Below, piece after piece: positions 8,237 to 15,889 of a stretch of DNA of 64,000 bases. The stretch comes from Luteimicrobium sp049844995 (lineage in GTDB: Bacteria > Actinomycetota > Actinomycetes > Actinomycetales > Cellulomonadaceae): contig NZ_JBNCMC010000005.1 in NCBI RefSeq assembly GCF_049844995.1, positions 116,413-180,412 of the forward strand, read 5' to 3'. The translations under genes were made by a program, and so were the position numbers. Positions within the stretch are counted from its first letter, which is position 1. Each line of letters starts with the position of its first letter. A model generated the notes under the pieces. That model was not told the DNA's origin. It was given only the letters and a program-made list of their open reading frames with translations, and ran no database searches.

Positions 8237-9232
8237 GTGACCACGAGCACCACCAGCGCCGCCGGTGCGTCCGCCCCGCCCACCCGGCCCGCGCCGGCGC
8301 CGGGCGCGTCCGCCGCGCGCGGCAAGCGCCGTCGTCGGCCGGGGAGCGCCGCGCCCTACGCGTTCCTCGCCCCCGCGATGACGCTGTTCGCGCTCTTCCT
8401 CGCGCTGCCCATCGGCTACGCCGTCTACCTCAGCTTCCGCCACGTCAAGGTCTCCGGCCTGGGGCTCGGCAAGGGCGCCCGCACCGAGGTGTGGGCGGGC
8501 CTCGAGAACTACCGCACCGCCCTGACGGACCCGGACTTCGTCGCGTCCGTCGTGCGGGTGCTGGTGTACGGGGTCGTCCTCGTCCCGACGATGCTCGGCC
8601 TCGCGTTGCTGTTCGCGCTCCTGCTCGACGCGCGGCGCGTGCGCGCCAAGTCGTTCTCGCGCCTGTCGATCTTCCTGCCCTACGCGGTGCCGGCGGTCAT
8701 CTCGTCGCTGCTGTGGGGCTTCCTCTACCTGCCGAGCGTCAGCCCGATCACCTACGTCACCGAGAAGCTCGGGTGGGGCTCGCCCGACATCCTCGACTCG
8801 GGCTGGGTGCTGTTCGCGATCGCGAACATCGCCCTGTGGGGCGGGGTCGGCTTCAACATGGTCGTCATCTACACGGCCCTCAAGGCGATCCCCAGCGACC
8901 TGTACGAGGCCGCCCGCCTCGACGGCGCGACCGAGCGCCAGATCGCGTGGCGCATCAAGGTCCCGATCGTCCTGCCGTCGCTCATCCTCACCTTCATCTT
9001 CTCGATGATCGCGACCCTCCAGGTGTTCGCCGAGCCCATCACGCTCAAGCCCCTGACCAACACGATCTCGTCGACGTGGAGCCCGCTCATGACGGTCTAC
9101 CGCGACGCGTTCGTCCGCAACGACATCTACTCGGCGGCCGCGCTGTCCGTGGTGATCGCGATCGCCACGCTCGTGCTGTCGTTCGGCTTCCTGCGCCTCG
9201 TGCAGCGCCGCGCCTTCAGCCAGGAGAAGTGA
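8237..9232 (+). CDS. Sugar ABC transporter permease, MalF/UgpA-like
   Basis: 331 residues with a basic, Pro/Ala-rich cytoplasmic start and about six transmembrane segments. The ATPase-docking EAA loop reads EAARLDGATERQIAWRIKVP near residues 225-245. It forms the membrane channel with the next gene. Start GTG 8237 follows GGAG at 9 nt; the frame stays open upstream, but the added residues have no ribosome-binding site. No ATPase gene is present, so a shared ATPase encoded elsewhere, as MsiK in other actinobacteria, is likely. Confidence 0.92.
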   Translation: MTTSTTSAAGASAPPTRPAPAPGASAARGKRRRRPGSAAPYAFLAPAMTLFALFLALPIGYAVYLSFRHVKVSGLGLGKGARTEVWAGLENYRTALTDPDFVASVVRVLVYGVVLVPTMLGLALLFALLLDARRVRAKSFSRLSIFLPYAVPAVISSLLWGFLYLPSVSPITYVTEKLGWGSPDILDSGWVLFAIANIALWGGVGFNMVVIYTALKAIPSDLYEAARLDGATERQIAWRIKVPIVLPSLILTFIFSMIATLQVFAEPITLKPLTNTISSTWSPLMTVYRDAFVRNDIYSAAALSVVIAIATLVLSFGFLRLVQRRAFSQEK

Positions 9233-9233
9233 C

Positions 9234-10145
9234 ATGACGACGACGACCGCCTCCGCCACCGCCACGCCCCTGCCCTCTCCCCGCCGCGCGTCGGGCCCGC
9301 GGGCCGGCCTCCAGCAGGGGCGCTCCGCCTGGGGCGGGACCGCGATCCTGCTCGTCGGCGCCGCGTACTGCCTGCTGCCCGTCGTGTGGGTCGTCATGGC
9401 CTCGACCAAGAGCGCGGGCCAGCTGTTCGACTCGTTCACCCTCGCGCCGTCGACGCACCTGTGGGACAACGTCCTCGACCTGTCCGCGTACCGGGACGGG
9501 ATCTTCTGGCGCTGGATGCTCAACACGGCCCTGTACGCGGGCGTGGGCGGGATCCTGTCGGTGCTGGTCTCCGCGATGGCGGGCTACGGCCTCGCGAAGT
9601 ACCAGTTCCGCGGCAAGGCGGCGGCGTTCAACACGATCCTCGCGGGCGTCCTCGTGCCGGGCGTCGTCCTCGCGATCCCGCAGTACCTGCTGCTGGCCAA
9701 GGTGGGCATGACGAACACCTACTGGGCCGTGCTGCTGCCCAGTATCATCAGCCCCTACGGGATCTACCTGGCGCGGATCTACGCCGCGGCAGCGGTGCCC
9801 GACGACGTGCTGGAGGCCGCCCGGACGGACGGTGCCAAGGAGGGCAGGATCTTCTTCTCGCTCGCGGTCCCGATGATGCTCCCGGGCCTCGTCACCGTGT
9901 TCCTGTTCCAGTTCGTCGCAATCTGGAACAACTTCATGCTGCCGTACATCATGCTGGGGAACGACAAGCTCTTCCCCCTCACCGTCGGGCTGTCCGGCCT
10001 GCTCAACCAGGGAGCGTCTCAGCCCTCCATGTACACGTCCGTCATCACCGGGGCGCTGCTGTCGATCATCCCGCTCGTCGCCCTGTTCCTGACCCTGCAG
10101 CGGTTCTGGCAGGTCGACCTCGCCGCGGGTGCGGTCAAGGCGTGA
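9234..10145 (+). CDS. Sugar ABC transporter permease, MalG/UgpE-like
   Basis: 303 residues, six predicted transmembrane segments. The EAA loop reads EAARTDGAKEGRIFFSLAVP (about residues 195-215). It starts 1 nt after the stop of the first permease and its stop overlaps the next gene by 4 nt, so translation is coupled. It completes the importer for the presumed galacto-oligosaccharides. Confidence 0.92.
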   Translation: MTTTTASATATPLPSPRRASGPRAGLQQGRSAWGGTAILLVGAAYCLLPVVWVVMASTKSAGQLFDSFTLAPSTHLWDNVLDLSAYRDGIFWRWMLNTALYAGVGGILSVLVSAMAGYGLAKYQFRGKAAAFNTILAGVLVPGVVLAIPQYLLLAKVGMTNTYWAVLLPSIISPYGIYLARIYAAAAVPDDVLEAARTDGAKEGRIFFSLAVPMMLPGLVTVFLFQFVAIWNNFMLPYIMLGNDKLFPLTVGLSGLLNQGASQPSMYTSVITGALLSIIPLVALFLTLQRFWQVDLAAGAVKA

Positions 10146-11164
10146 GCGAGGGCAACGGGGGTCCCGCGCGTCGTCGTCCGACCATCAAGGACGTCGCGGC
10201 GGCCGCGGGCGTGTCGCGCGGCACCGTGTCCCGGGTGCTCAACGGCGGCCACTGGGTCTCGCCCGAGGCGCGGGTCGCGGTCGAGGCAGCGATCGAGTCG
10301 ACCGGGTACTCCGCGAACCACCACGCGCGCAGCCTCGTGACGGGGCGCTCGAACTCGATCGCGTTCCTGCTCACCGAGCCGCAGCACCTGCTGTTCGAGG
10401 ACCCCAACTTCTCGATCCTGCTGCGCGGGACGGCGCACGAGCTGGCCCGGCGGCGGATGCCCCTGCTGCTCATGGTCGCCGGCACGCGGGACGAGCAGCG
10501 CAACGTCGTGGACTACGTCGCGTCGGGGCACGTGGACGGCGTCCTGCTCATCTCGTCGCACGTCGGGAGCACCGTCGTGAAGTCGCTGCACGAGCAGGGC
10601 ATCCCGACCATCGCGTGCGGCATCCCCATCGGGTTCGAGCACACCGTCGGGTACGTCGCGGCCGACGACTTCGAGGGTGCGCGGACCATGGTCCGGCACC
10701 TGCGCGAGCGCGGGCGGACGAGGGTCGCGACGATCACCGGCCCCATGGACACCCCGGGCGGGCGGCTGCGGCTCGACGGGTACCGTGCGGAGCTCGGCGA
10801 CGCCTACGACGAGTCGCTCGTCGCGCACGGCGACTACACGCGCGACGGCGGCTCCGCCGCGATGACGGAGCTGCTCGACCGCCGGCCCGACCTCGACGCC
10901 GTCTTCGTGGCCTCCGACCTCATGGCCGCCGGCGCGCTCGTGACGCTGCGGGCCGCGGGGCGCTCCGTGCCGGGGGACGTCGCCGTCGGCGGGTTCGACG
11001 ACGCCGGGCTGGCCGCCGCGCTCGAGCCGCCGCTCACGACCATGCACCAGCCGTTCGACCGCATCAGCGCGGAGATGGTGCGGCTGCTGCTCGGCGTCAT
11101 CGAGGGCGACGCGCCAGCGGCCGTGACCGTGCCGGCATCGTTGGTGGTCCGCGCGAGCACCTGA
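10142..11164 (+). CDS. LacI-family transcriptional repressor
   Basis: 340 residues. The helix-turn-helix and hinge helix lie at residues 13-60 (TIKDVAAAAGVSRGTVSRVL). The periplasmic-binding-like sensor domain follows to the end. GTG 10142 overlaps the permease stop in GTGA. It sits last in the transporter operon and probably binds the TGTG-N6-CACA dyads at 6638 and 6726, repressing both divergent galactan operons until a galactose-containing sugar binds. That target is inferred from position and the family's operator style. Confidence 0.93.
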   Translation: MSEGNGGPARRRPTIKDVAAAAGVSRGTVSRVLNGGHWVSPEARVAVEAAIESTGYSANHHARSLVTGRSNSIAFLLTEPQHLLFEDPNFSILLRGTAHELARRRMPLLLMVAGTRDEQRNVVDYVASGHVDGVLLISSHVGSTVVKSLHEQGIPTIACGIPIGFEHTVGYVAADDFEGARTMVRHLRERGRTRVATITGPMDTPGGRLRLDGYRAELGDAYDESLVAHGDYTRDGGSAAMTELLDRRPDLDAVFVASDLMAAGALVTLRAAGRSVPGDVAVGGFDDAGLAAALEPPLTTMHQPFDRISAEMVRLLLGVIEGDAPAAVTVPASLVVRAST

Positions 11165-11201
11165 CCGCCCCGGCCAGCCGCAAGTCGTCAGAAGCGCGAG
11201 T

Positions 11202-11243
11202 TGTCAGAAGCTCGTGAGTCTCGAGACTCGCGAGCTTCTGACA
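11202..11243. repeat. 42-nt palindromic repeat, copy 4
   Basis: TGTCAGAAGCTCGTGAG pairs with CTCGCGAGCTTCTGACA around a TCTCGAGA-type centre, with one mismatch. A half-copy (CGTCAGAAGCGCGAG) stands just upstream at about 11186. It follows the stop of the LacI gene. Confidence 0.82.
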
Positions 11244-11263
11244 GTTCGTGAGGCCGGCGCGCG

Positions 11264-11305
11264 TGTCAGAACGTGGTGAGCCTCGAGACTCACGAGCTTC
11301 TGACA
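11264..11305. repeat. 42-nt palindromic repeat, copy 5
   Basis: TGTCAGAACGTGGTGAG and CTCACGAGCTTCTGACA flank a CTCGAG centre. The two copies here are 20 nt apart, the same distance as copies 1 and 2. Confidence 0.8.
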
Positions 11306-11325
11306 CCGCCGGAGGGCGGGCGCGG

Positions 11326-11331
11326 GACAAT
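11326..11331 (+). promoter_or_regulatory. Possible -10 box GACAAT for the leaderless S4-domain gene
   Basis: GACAAT is followed by 6 nt and the ATG at 11338, the spacing seen at other leaderless starts in this window. The first base departs from TANNNT. Confidence 0.35.
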
Positions 11332-11337
11332 GGGGCG

Positions 11338-11691
11338 ATGCGCGTCGACGTGTGGCTGTGGGCGGTCCGGCTGGCCAAGAGCCGGTCGGTCGCGACGTCG
11401 TGGTGCCGTGCCGGGCACGTCCGGGTCAACGGCTCGCGCGTGAAGCCCGCCTCATCGGTCAAGGTCGGGGACAGCGTCGAGTTCCGCACGGACCGCGACC
11501 GGGTGGTCGAGGTCGTGGCCCTGCTGCCCAAGCGGGTCGGCGCGCCGGAGGCCGTCAAGGCGTACCTGGACCACTCGCCGGCGCCGCTGCCGCGCGAGTA
11601 CGTCGCGCCCGCCGGGATCCGCGACCGGGGGACCGGGCGCCCGACCAAGCGCGAGCGCCGCGAGCTGGACCGGTTGCGCGGACGCGACTGA
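11338..11691 (+). CDS. S4-domain RNA-binding protein, Hsp15 family
   Basis: 117 residues. The S4 fold spans residues 1-60 (MRVDVWLWAVRLAKSRS, then AGHVRVNGSRVKPASSVKVGD), with a basic C-terminal tail. The bacterial relative Hsp15 (HslR) binds free 50S subunits carrying stalled nascent chains and assists recycling; that role is known for the family, not shown here. Start ATG 11338 was chosen because the S4 motif begins at once. An upstream in-frame start at 11248 would encode a repeat-derived leader. It converges on ilvE. Confidence 0.85.
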   Translation: MRVDVWLWAVRLAKSRSVATSWCRAGHVRVNGSRVKPASSVKVGDSVEFRTDRDRVVEVVALLPKRVGAPEAVKAYLDHSPAPLPREYVAPAGIRDRGTGRPTKRERRELDRLRGRD

Positions 11692-11727
11692 CGCCGTCGG
11701 GCACGTTCCCGCCGACGCCACGCTCCC

Positions 11728-11766
11728 GACGACGCGGCGGAGCCCGTCAGACGACGCGGCGGAGCC
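11728..11766. repeat. 17-nt direct repeat at the ilvE 3' end
   Basis: GACGACGCGGCGGAGCC occurs at 11728-11744 and again at 11750-11766. The second copy covers the last codons of ilvE. It may be a local slippage duplication. Confidence 0.7.
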
Positions 11767-12877
11767 ACCCGCGCGCGTCGGGCGTGCGGCCGTACTGCAG
11801 GTCGAGGAGGGCGGACCGGAGCTCGAGGCTCGCGGCGCCCGGCGTCCCGTCGCCGACCTGCTGCTCCCACACGACGCCGGCGCCGTCGTCCGCACCCTCC
11901 GGGTCGCGGTCCTCACCGCGGATCCCGACGACCGGCGTGACGACGGCGGCGGTCCCGGCCGCGAAGACCTCGGTCACGGACCCGTCGGCCAGCCTCTCCC
12001 GGAGCTCGGCGAGCCCGATGCGGCGCTCGACGGGCGTGAGGCCGAGGTCGGGGGCGAGGTCGAGCAGCGAGTCCCGCGTGACGCCGTCGAGGATGCTGCC
12101 GAGCGCGGGGGTCAGCAGCTCGCCGCCCGAGGTCACGAGGAAGACGTTCATGGTCCCGGCCTCCTCGAGCCAGGCGTGCTCCTCGCCGTCGAGGTAGAGC
12201 ACCTGGTCGCAGCCCCGGTCGCGGGCGTCGGCCTGCGCGGCCAGGCTCGCGGCGTAGTTGCCGCCGGTCTTCGCGTCGCCGGTCCCCCCACGCGACGCGC
12301 GGACGAACCGGTCCGTGACCCACAGGTTCACGCCGTGGACGCCGCCGCTGAAGTAGGGGCCGGCGGGGCTGGCGACGACGCCGAACGTGGCCTCGTGCGC
12401 GGCCCTCACCCCGAGGAACGGCTCGGTCGCGATCATGAACGGGCGCAGGTAGAGGCTGGCCTCCTGCCCGTCCGGGGCGTCGGGGACCCAGGCGGCGTCG
12501 GCGCGGACGAGCGCCTCGACGGCCGCAACGAAGTCGTCCTCGTCGAGCACAGGCAGGGCGAGGCGGCGCGCGGAGTGCGCGAACCGGCGTGCGTTCTTGT
12601 CGGGCCGGAAGAGCCAGACGCTCCCGTCCGCGTGCCGGTACGCCTTGAGCCCCTCGAAGATCTCCTGGCCGTAGTGCAGGACGGCGGCCGCCGGGTGGAG
12701 CGTGAAGGGCTCGAGCGGGTGCACGGACGCGTCGTGCCAGCCGTCGTCGGCGGTCCAGCGGGCCGTCGCCATGTGGTCCGTGAAGTATCGGCCGAACCCG
12801 GGGTCGGCGAGGATCTCGCTGCGCGCCGCGTCGTCGACGGGTCGGTCTGACGGGCGAACGTCCAGGTCGAGAGCCAT
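11747..12877 (-). CDS. ilvE: Branched-chain amino acid aminotransferase (PLP class IV)
   Basis: 376 residues, the normal length for the long actinobacterial form. It transfers the amino group between glutamate and branched 2-oxo acids, the last step of Val, Leu and Ile synthesis and the first of their breakdown. PLP Lys203 lies in GDAKTGGNYAASLAAQ, and the class IV signature EEAGTMNVFLV follows near residue 237. LHYGQEIFEGLKAY (67-80) is typical of BCAT. No Shine-Dalgarno is present; ATG 12877 lies 6 nt after a TAGCAT box, so it is probably leaderless. It is divergent from a histidine kinase gene. Confidence 0.96.
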   Translation of the reverse strand: MALDLDVRPSDRPVDDAARSEILADPGFGRYFTDHMATARWTADDGWHDASVHPLEPFTLHPAAAVLHYGQEIFEGLKAYRHADGSVWLFRPDKNARRFAHSARRLALPVLDEDDFVAAVEALVRADAAWVPDAPDGQEASLYLRPFMIATEPFLGVRAAHEATFGVVASPAGPYFSGGVHGVNLWVTDRFVRASRGGTGDAKTGGNYAASLAAQADARDRGCDQVLYLDGEEHAWLEEAGTMNVFLVTSGGELLTPALGSILDGVTRDSLLDLAPDLGLTPVERRIGLAELRERLADGSVTEVFAAGTAAVVTPVVGIRGEDRDPEGADDGAGVVWEQQVGDGTPGAASLELRSALLDLQYGRTPDARGWLRRVV

Positions 12878-12883
12878 TCCTGC

Positions 12884-12889
12884 ATGCTA
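12884..12889 (-). promoter_or_regulatory. -10 box TAGCAT, leaderless ilvE promoter
   Basis: On the minus strand TAGCAT is followed by 6 nt and then the ilvE ATG. Confidence 0.5.
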
Positions 12890-12974
12890 CGGCTCCGCGC
12901 CCCGGGTTCCGCGCCCGCCGTCGGAGGTCGGACGCGTGTCCGGCGCGCGCCGGGTCGCCCGACGGGCCCGCTCC

Positions 12975-12980
12975 TAGACT
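12975..12980 (+). promoter_or_regulatory. -10 box TAGACT, leaderless promoter of the kinase-regulator pair
   Basis: TAGACT is followed by 6 nt (CGCCGG) and GTG 12987. No ribosome-binding site fits between. Confidence 0.55.
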
Positions 12981-12986
12981 CGCCGG

Positions 12987-14291
12987 GTGAGCGCACGCAG
13001 GGCGGACCGGCGTCTCGGGCTCGCGGCCGCGTGGTGGGGGGTCGCGATGCTCGTGCTGCTGCTGACCCCCGTCGCGCAGCGCCTCGACCCGGACGGCGCG
13101 GGCGACCGCGTGGGCGCTGCCGCGGTCGTCTGGGGGACGGTCTGGGTGACCGTCCAGGCGGTGGCCGTCGCCCGCGCGTCCGCGGCGCCGCGTGCGGCCC
13201 TCGTCGTGGCGGCCGCCGTCGTGCCGCTCGCCGCGTGGACGTCGGTCGCCGCCGCCGCCGTCCCCGCCGTCGTGGTGCTCGTGTACCTGCTGGTGGTGGA
13301 CGGCGCCCCGGCGCGGTCGTGGGACGACCGGCGGGTGGCGGTGCTCGCCGCGACGTGGGTGCTGTGCGCGGTCGGCGAGCTCGTCGACGGCACCCGCGGC
13401 ACCGGCGACGCCGGCCCGGCGACGCTCGCGCTCGCCGCGGCGCAGGCCCTCCTCGTGGTGGTCGCGCCGGCCGTCGTCGCGCTCGCCGTCCGGTCGCGGC
13501 GGGAGCTCCGGAGGGCGCGGGATCGCGAGCTCGAGGCGCTCGCCCGTGAGCAGGACGCGGTCGCTCGCGCCGCGGTGGCCGCCGAGCGCGCGTCCATGGC
13601 GCGCGAGCTCCACGACATCGCCGCGCACCACCTGTCCGGGATCGCCCTCATGGCGGCGGGGATCGAGGCGCTCGCCGTCAACGACCCCGCCGAGGCGGGC
13701 CGGGCCGCCGGGCAGGTCCGGCGGCAGGCGGTCGAGGTCGGGCGCGACCTCCGGCAGGTGGTGGGGCTGCTGCGGCCCGCCGCCGACGACGGCCCCGGGC
13801 CGCGCTCGCTCGCGGACCTCGCGCGCCTCGTCGACGACGTGCGCGCGGTCGGGCGCGCGGTCGTCCTCGACGTGCTGCGGCTGGACGCGGGGGCGGGGGC
13901 CGAGGACGACGGGCTCGGCCGCGGGCTCGGGTCGCTCGCCCAGCTGACCGTCTACCGCACGGTCCAGGAGGCGCTGACGAACGCGGGCCGCCACGCGCCG
14001 GGCGCGCCGTGCGCCGTGACCCTCGACGACCGCGCCGACGACGCCCTGCGCGTCGTCGTCCGCAACGAGGCGCCGCCCGGCGGCCCGCCGTCCGGGACGC
14101 GCGGGTCGGGCGTGGGCCTGGTCGGCATGCGCGAGCGCGCGGCTCTGCTGGCCGCCGGGCTCGAGGTGGGCCCGACGGACGACGGCGGCTGGTCGGTCGC
14201 GCTGCGGGTCCCGCGCGAGCCCGCCAGGACGGCCGACGGCCACGCCGCGGCGCTCCCCGGCGCGGCGACCGAGAACGGAGGTGCCCGATGA
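12987..14291 (+). CDS. Sensor histidine kinase, NarL/DesK type
   Basis: 434 residues. Residues 8-165 hold about five membrane helices with almost no extracytoplasmic loop. The HisKA_3 helix reads ASMARELHDIAAHHLSGIAL (His in ELHD, about residue 211). The HATPase_c domain has the N-box QEALTNAGRHAP and a G-box GSGVGLVGMRERA. Such intramembrane-sensing kinases often monitor envelope stress together with a neighbouring ABC transporter. The start GTG 12987 is probably leaderless. The stop overlaps the regulator gene by 4 nt (ATGA). Confidence 0.92.
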   Translation: MSARRADRRLGLAAAWWGVAMLVLLLTPVAQRLDPDGAGDRVGAAAVVWGTVWVTVQAVAVARASAAPRAALVVAAAVVPLAAWTSVAAAAVPAVVVLVYLLVVDGAPARSWDDRRVAVLAATWVLCAVGELVDGTRGTGDAGPATLALAAAQALLVVVAPAVVALAVRSRRELRRARDRELEALAREQDAVARAAVAAERASMARELHDIAAHHLSGIALMAAGIEALAVNDPAEAGRAAGQVRRQAVEVGRDLRQVVGLLRPAADDGPGPRSLADLARLVDDVRAVGRAVVLDVLRLDAGAGAEDDGLGRGLGSLAQLTVYRTVQEALTNAGRHAPGAPCAVTLDDRADDALRVVVRNEAPPGGPPSGTRGSGVGLVGMRERAALLAAGLEVGPTDDGGWSVALRVPREPARTADGHAAALPGAATENGGAR

Positions 14292-14953
14292 TCCGCGTCC
14301 TGGTGGCCGAGGACCAGCCGCTCGCGCGCGCCGGGCTGGTCGCGCTCCTCGGCGCCGAGCCCGACCTCGAGGTGGTCGGGTCGGCGGCCGACGGCGACGA
14401 GGCGGTGCGCCTGGCGCGCGAGCTGCGCCCCGACGTCGTGTGCATGGACGTGCGCATGCCGACGACGGACGGGATCGCCGCGACCCGGGCCCTCGCCGGC
14501 CCGGGGGTCGAGGAGCCGATGGCGGTCCTCGTCCTGACGACGTTCGACCTGGACGACTACGTCTTCGGCGCGCTCGAGGCGGGGGCCGCGGGGTACCTCC
14601 TCAAGGACTCCGAGCCGGCCGTCGTCGCCGACGCCGTCCGCTCGCTCGCGGACGGGAACGGCATGCTCGACCGGACCCTGACGCGGCGCGTCGTCGGGGA
14701 GCTCGTGGCCCGACGGCGGCTGCGGCCCGTGGTCCTCGCGCGCCCCTCGGACCTCCTCACCCCGCGCGAGACCGAGATCGTGCTCCTGCTCGCACAGGGC
14801 ATGTCGAACGAGGAGATCGCCGCGCAGCTCGTCGTCGAGGTGTCGACGGTGAAGTCCCACCTGGCGCGGATCCTGCCCAAGCTCGGGGTCGGCTCGCGCC
14901 TGCAGGCCGCGGTATGGGCCTACCAGTCGGGGCTCGTCGAGACGACCGGTTGA
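14288..14953 (+). CDS. Response regulator, NarL/FixJ family
   Basis: 221 residues. The receiver domain spans 1-120, with the phosphoacceptor Asp in VVCMDVRMP (about residue 54) and Lys in YLLKDSE. The LuxR-type helix-turn-helix lies at about 155-215 (TPRETEIVLLLAQGMSNEEI, then STVKSHLARILPKLG). GGAGGTG precedes ATG 14288. It is the partner of the overlapping kinase and probably controls the FtsX-type ABC transporter that follows. Confidence 0.94.
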   Translation: MIRVLVAEDQPLARAGLVALLGAEPDLEVVGSAADGDEAVRLARELRPDVVCMDVRMPTTDGIAATRALAGPGVEEPMAVLVLTTFDLDDYVFGALEAGAAGYLLKDSEPAVVADAVRSLADGNGMLDRTLTRRVVGELVARRRLRPVVLARPSDLLTPRETEIVLLLAQGMSNEEIAAQLVVEVSTVKSHLARILPKLGVGSRLQAAVWAYQSGLVETTG

Positions 14954-14959
14954 GCAGGG

Positions 14960-14995
14960 GTTGTGAGGCCCTGACACGTTGTGAGGGCCTGACAA
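14960..14995. repeat. Two adjacent 18-nt direct repeats upstream of the ABC operon
   Basis: GTTGTGAGGCCCTGACAC (14960-14977) is followed directly by GTTGTGAGGGCCTGACAA (14978-14995). Each unit is itself near-palindromic (TTGTnAGG...CCTnACAA). They could be tandem binding sites for the response regulator just encoded. Confidence 0.65.
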
Positions 14996-15016
14996 CACGA
15001 ACCTGCATCGAAGGAT

Positions 15017-15040
15017 GGAGGCGCAGAAGTTGCGTCCTCC
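15017..15040. promoter_or_regulatory. Dyad upstream of the ABC transporter promoter
   Basis: GGAGGCGCA and TGCGTCCTCC are inverted around GAAGT, with one bulged base. It lies about 30 nt upstream of a TAGCGT -10 box and is an operator candidate. Confidence 0.45.
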
Positions 15041-15069
15041 GGCCCTCGAGCACGCCCGCCCCCCGCTCC

Positions 15070-15075
15070 TAGCGT
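15070..15075 (+). promoter_or_regulatory. Possible -10 box TAGCGT for the FtsX-type ABC operon
   Basis: It fits TANNNT and would give a leader of about 30 nt before ATG 15113, which has GGAG upstream. No clear -35 is visible, consistent with an activator-dependent promoter. Confidence 0.4.
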
Positions 15076-15112
15076 CGACGGTGTTCCCGCACCCGTCCTC
15101 CCGGAGCCCGCC

Positions 15113-15889
15113 ATGCACCCCGCCACCGCCCTCCCGACCGTGAGCCCCGCCGCCGGTGCAAGGGGAGCACCCGCCGTCCAGCTCGTCGACGTGACCCGGA
15201 CGTACACGGTCGGCCCGGTGGTCGTGCCGGCGCTCCGGGGCGTCTCGCTCGCGCTCCCCGCCGGGTCGTTCACGGCGATCATGGGCCCGTCCGGCTCGGG
15301 CAAGTCGACCCTGCTCGCCTGCGCGGCCGGGCTGGACACGCCGACGTCGGGCCGCGTCGTCGTCGGGGGAGTGGAGACGACCCGCATGTCCGCCGACGCG
15401 CTGACGCGGTTCCGCCGCGAGCACGTCGGCTTCGTGTTCCAGTCGTACAACCTCGTCGGTCACCTGACGGTCGCCGAGAACCTCGTGCTCCCGCTGCTGC
15501 TGGCCGGGCGGCGGGCCGAGCCCGTGCGGGTCGAGGCGGCGCTCGCCGCCGTGGGGCTGCTCGGCCTCGAGCGTCGCCGCCCGGGCGAGCTGTCCGGCGG
15601 CCAGGCGCAGCGCGTCGCGATCGCCCGGGCGCTCCTCGCCCGCCCCACGGTGCTGCTGGCGGACGAGCCGACCGGCGCGCTCGACTCCCGCACGGGCGCC
15701 GAGGTGCTCGCGGTGCTCCGGCGGCTGGCCGCGGAGTCGGGGCAGACGGTCGTGCTGGTGACGCACGACCCGGCGGTGGCCGCCGCGGCCGATGCCGTCC
15801 TGTTCCTCGCCGACGGCCGGCTCGTCGACCGCCTCGACGCGCCGACGGCCGCGACCGTGGCCGACCGCATGCGGGGGCTGGGCCGGTGA
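15113..15889 (+). CDS. ABC transporter ATP-binding protein (MacB/LolD class)
   Basis: 258 residues. Walker A is GPSGSGKST (about 60-68), the signature is LSGGQAQRVAIARAL (about 162), and Walker B is VLLADEPTGALD. QSYNLVGHLTVAENLVLPLL is typical of the lipoprotein, macrolide and peptide exporter subclass. It pairs with the FtsX-type permease overlapping its stop codon. The preceding two-component system suggests a role in sensing or removing a cell-envelope-active compound (inference). Confidence 0.93.
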   Translation: MHPATALPTVSPAAGARGAPAVQLVDVTRTYTVGPVVVPALRGVSLALPAGSFTAIMGPSGSGKSTLLACAAGLDTPTSGRVVVGGVETTRMSADALTRFRREHVGFVFQSYNLVGHLTVAENLVLPLLLAGRRAEPVRVEAALAAVGLLGLERRRPGELSGGQAQRVAIARALLARPTVLLADEPTGALDSRTGAEVLAVLRRLAAESGQTVVLVTHDPAVAAAADAVLFLADGRLVDRLDAPTAATVADRMRGLGR

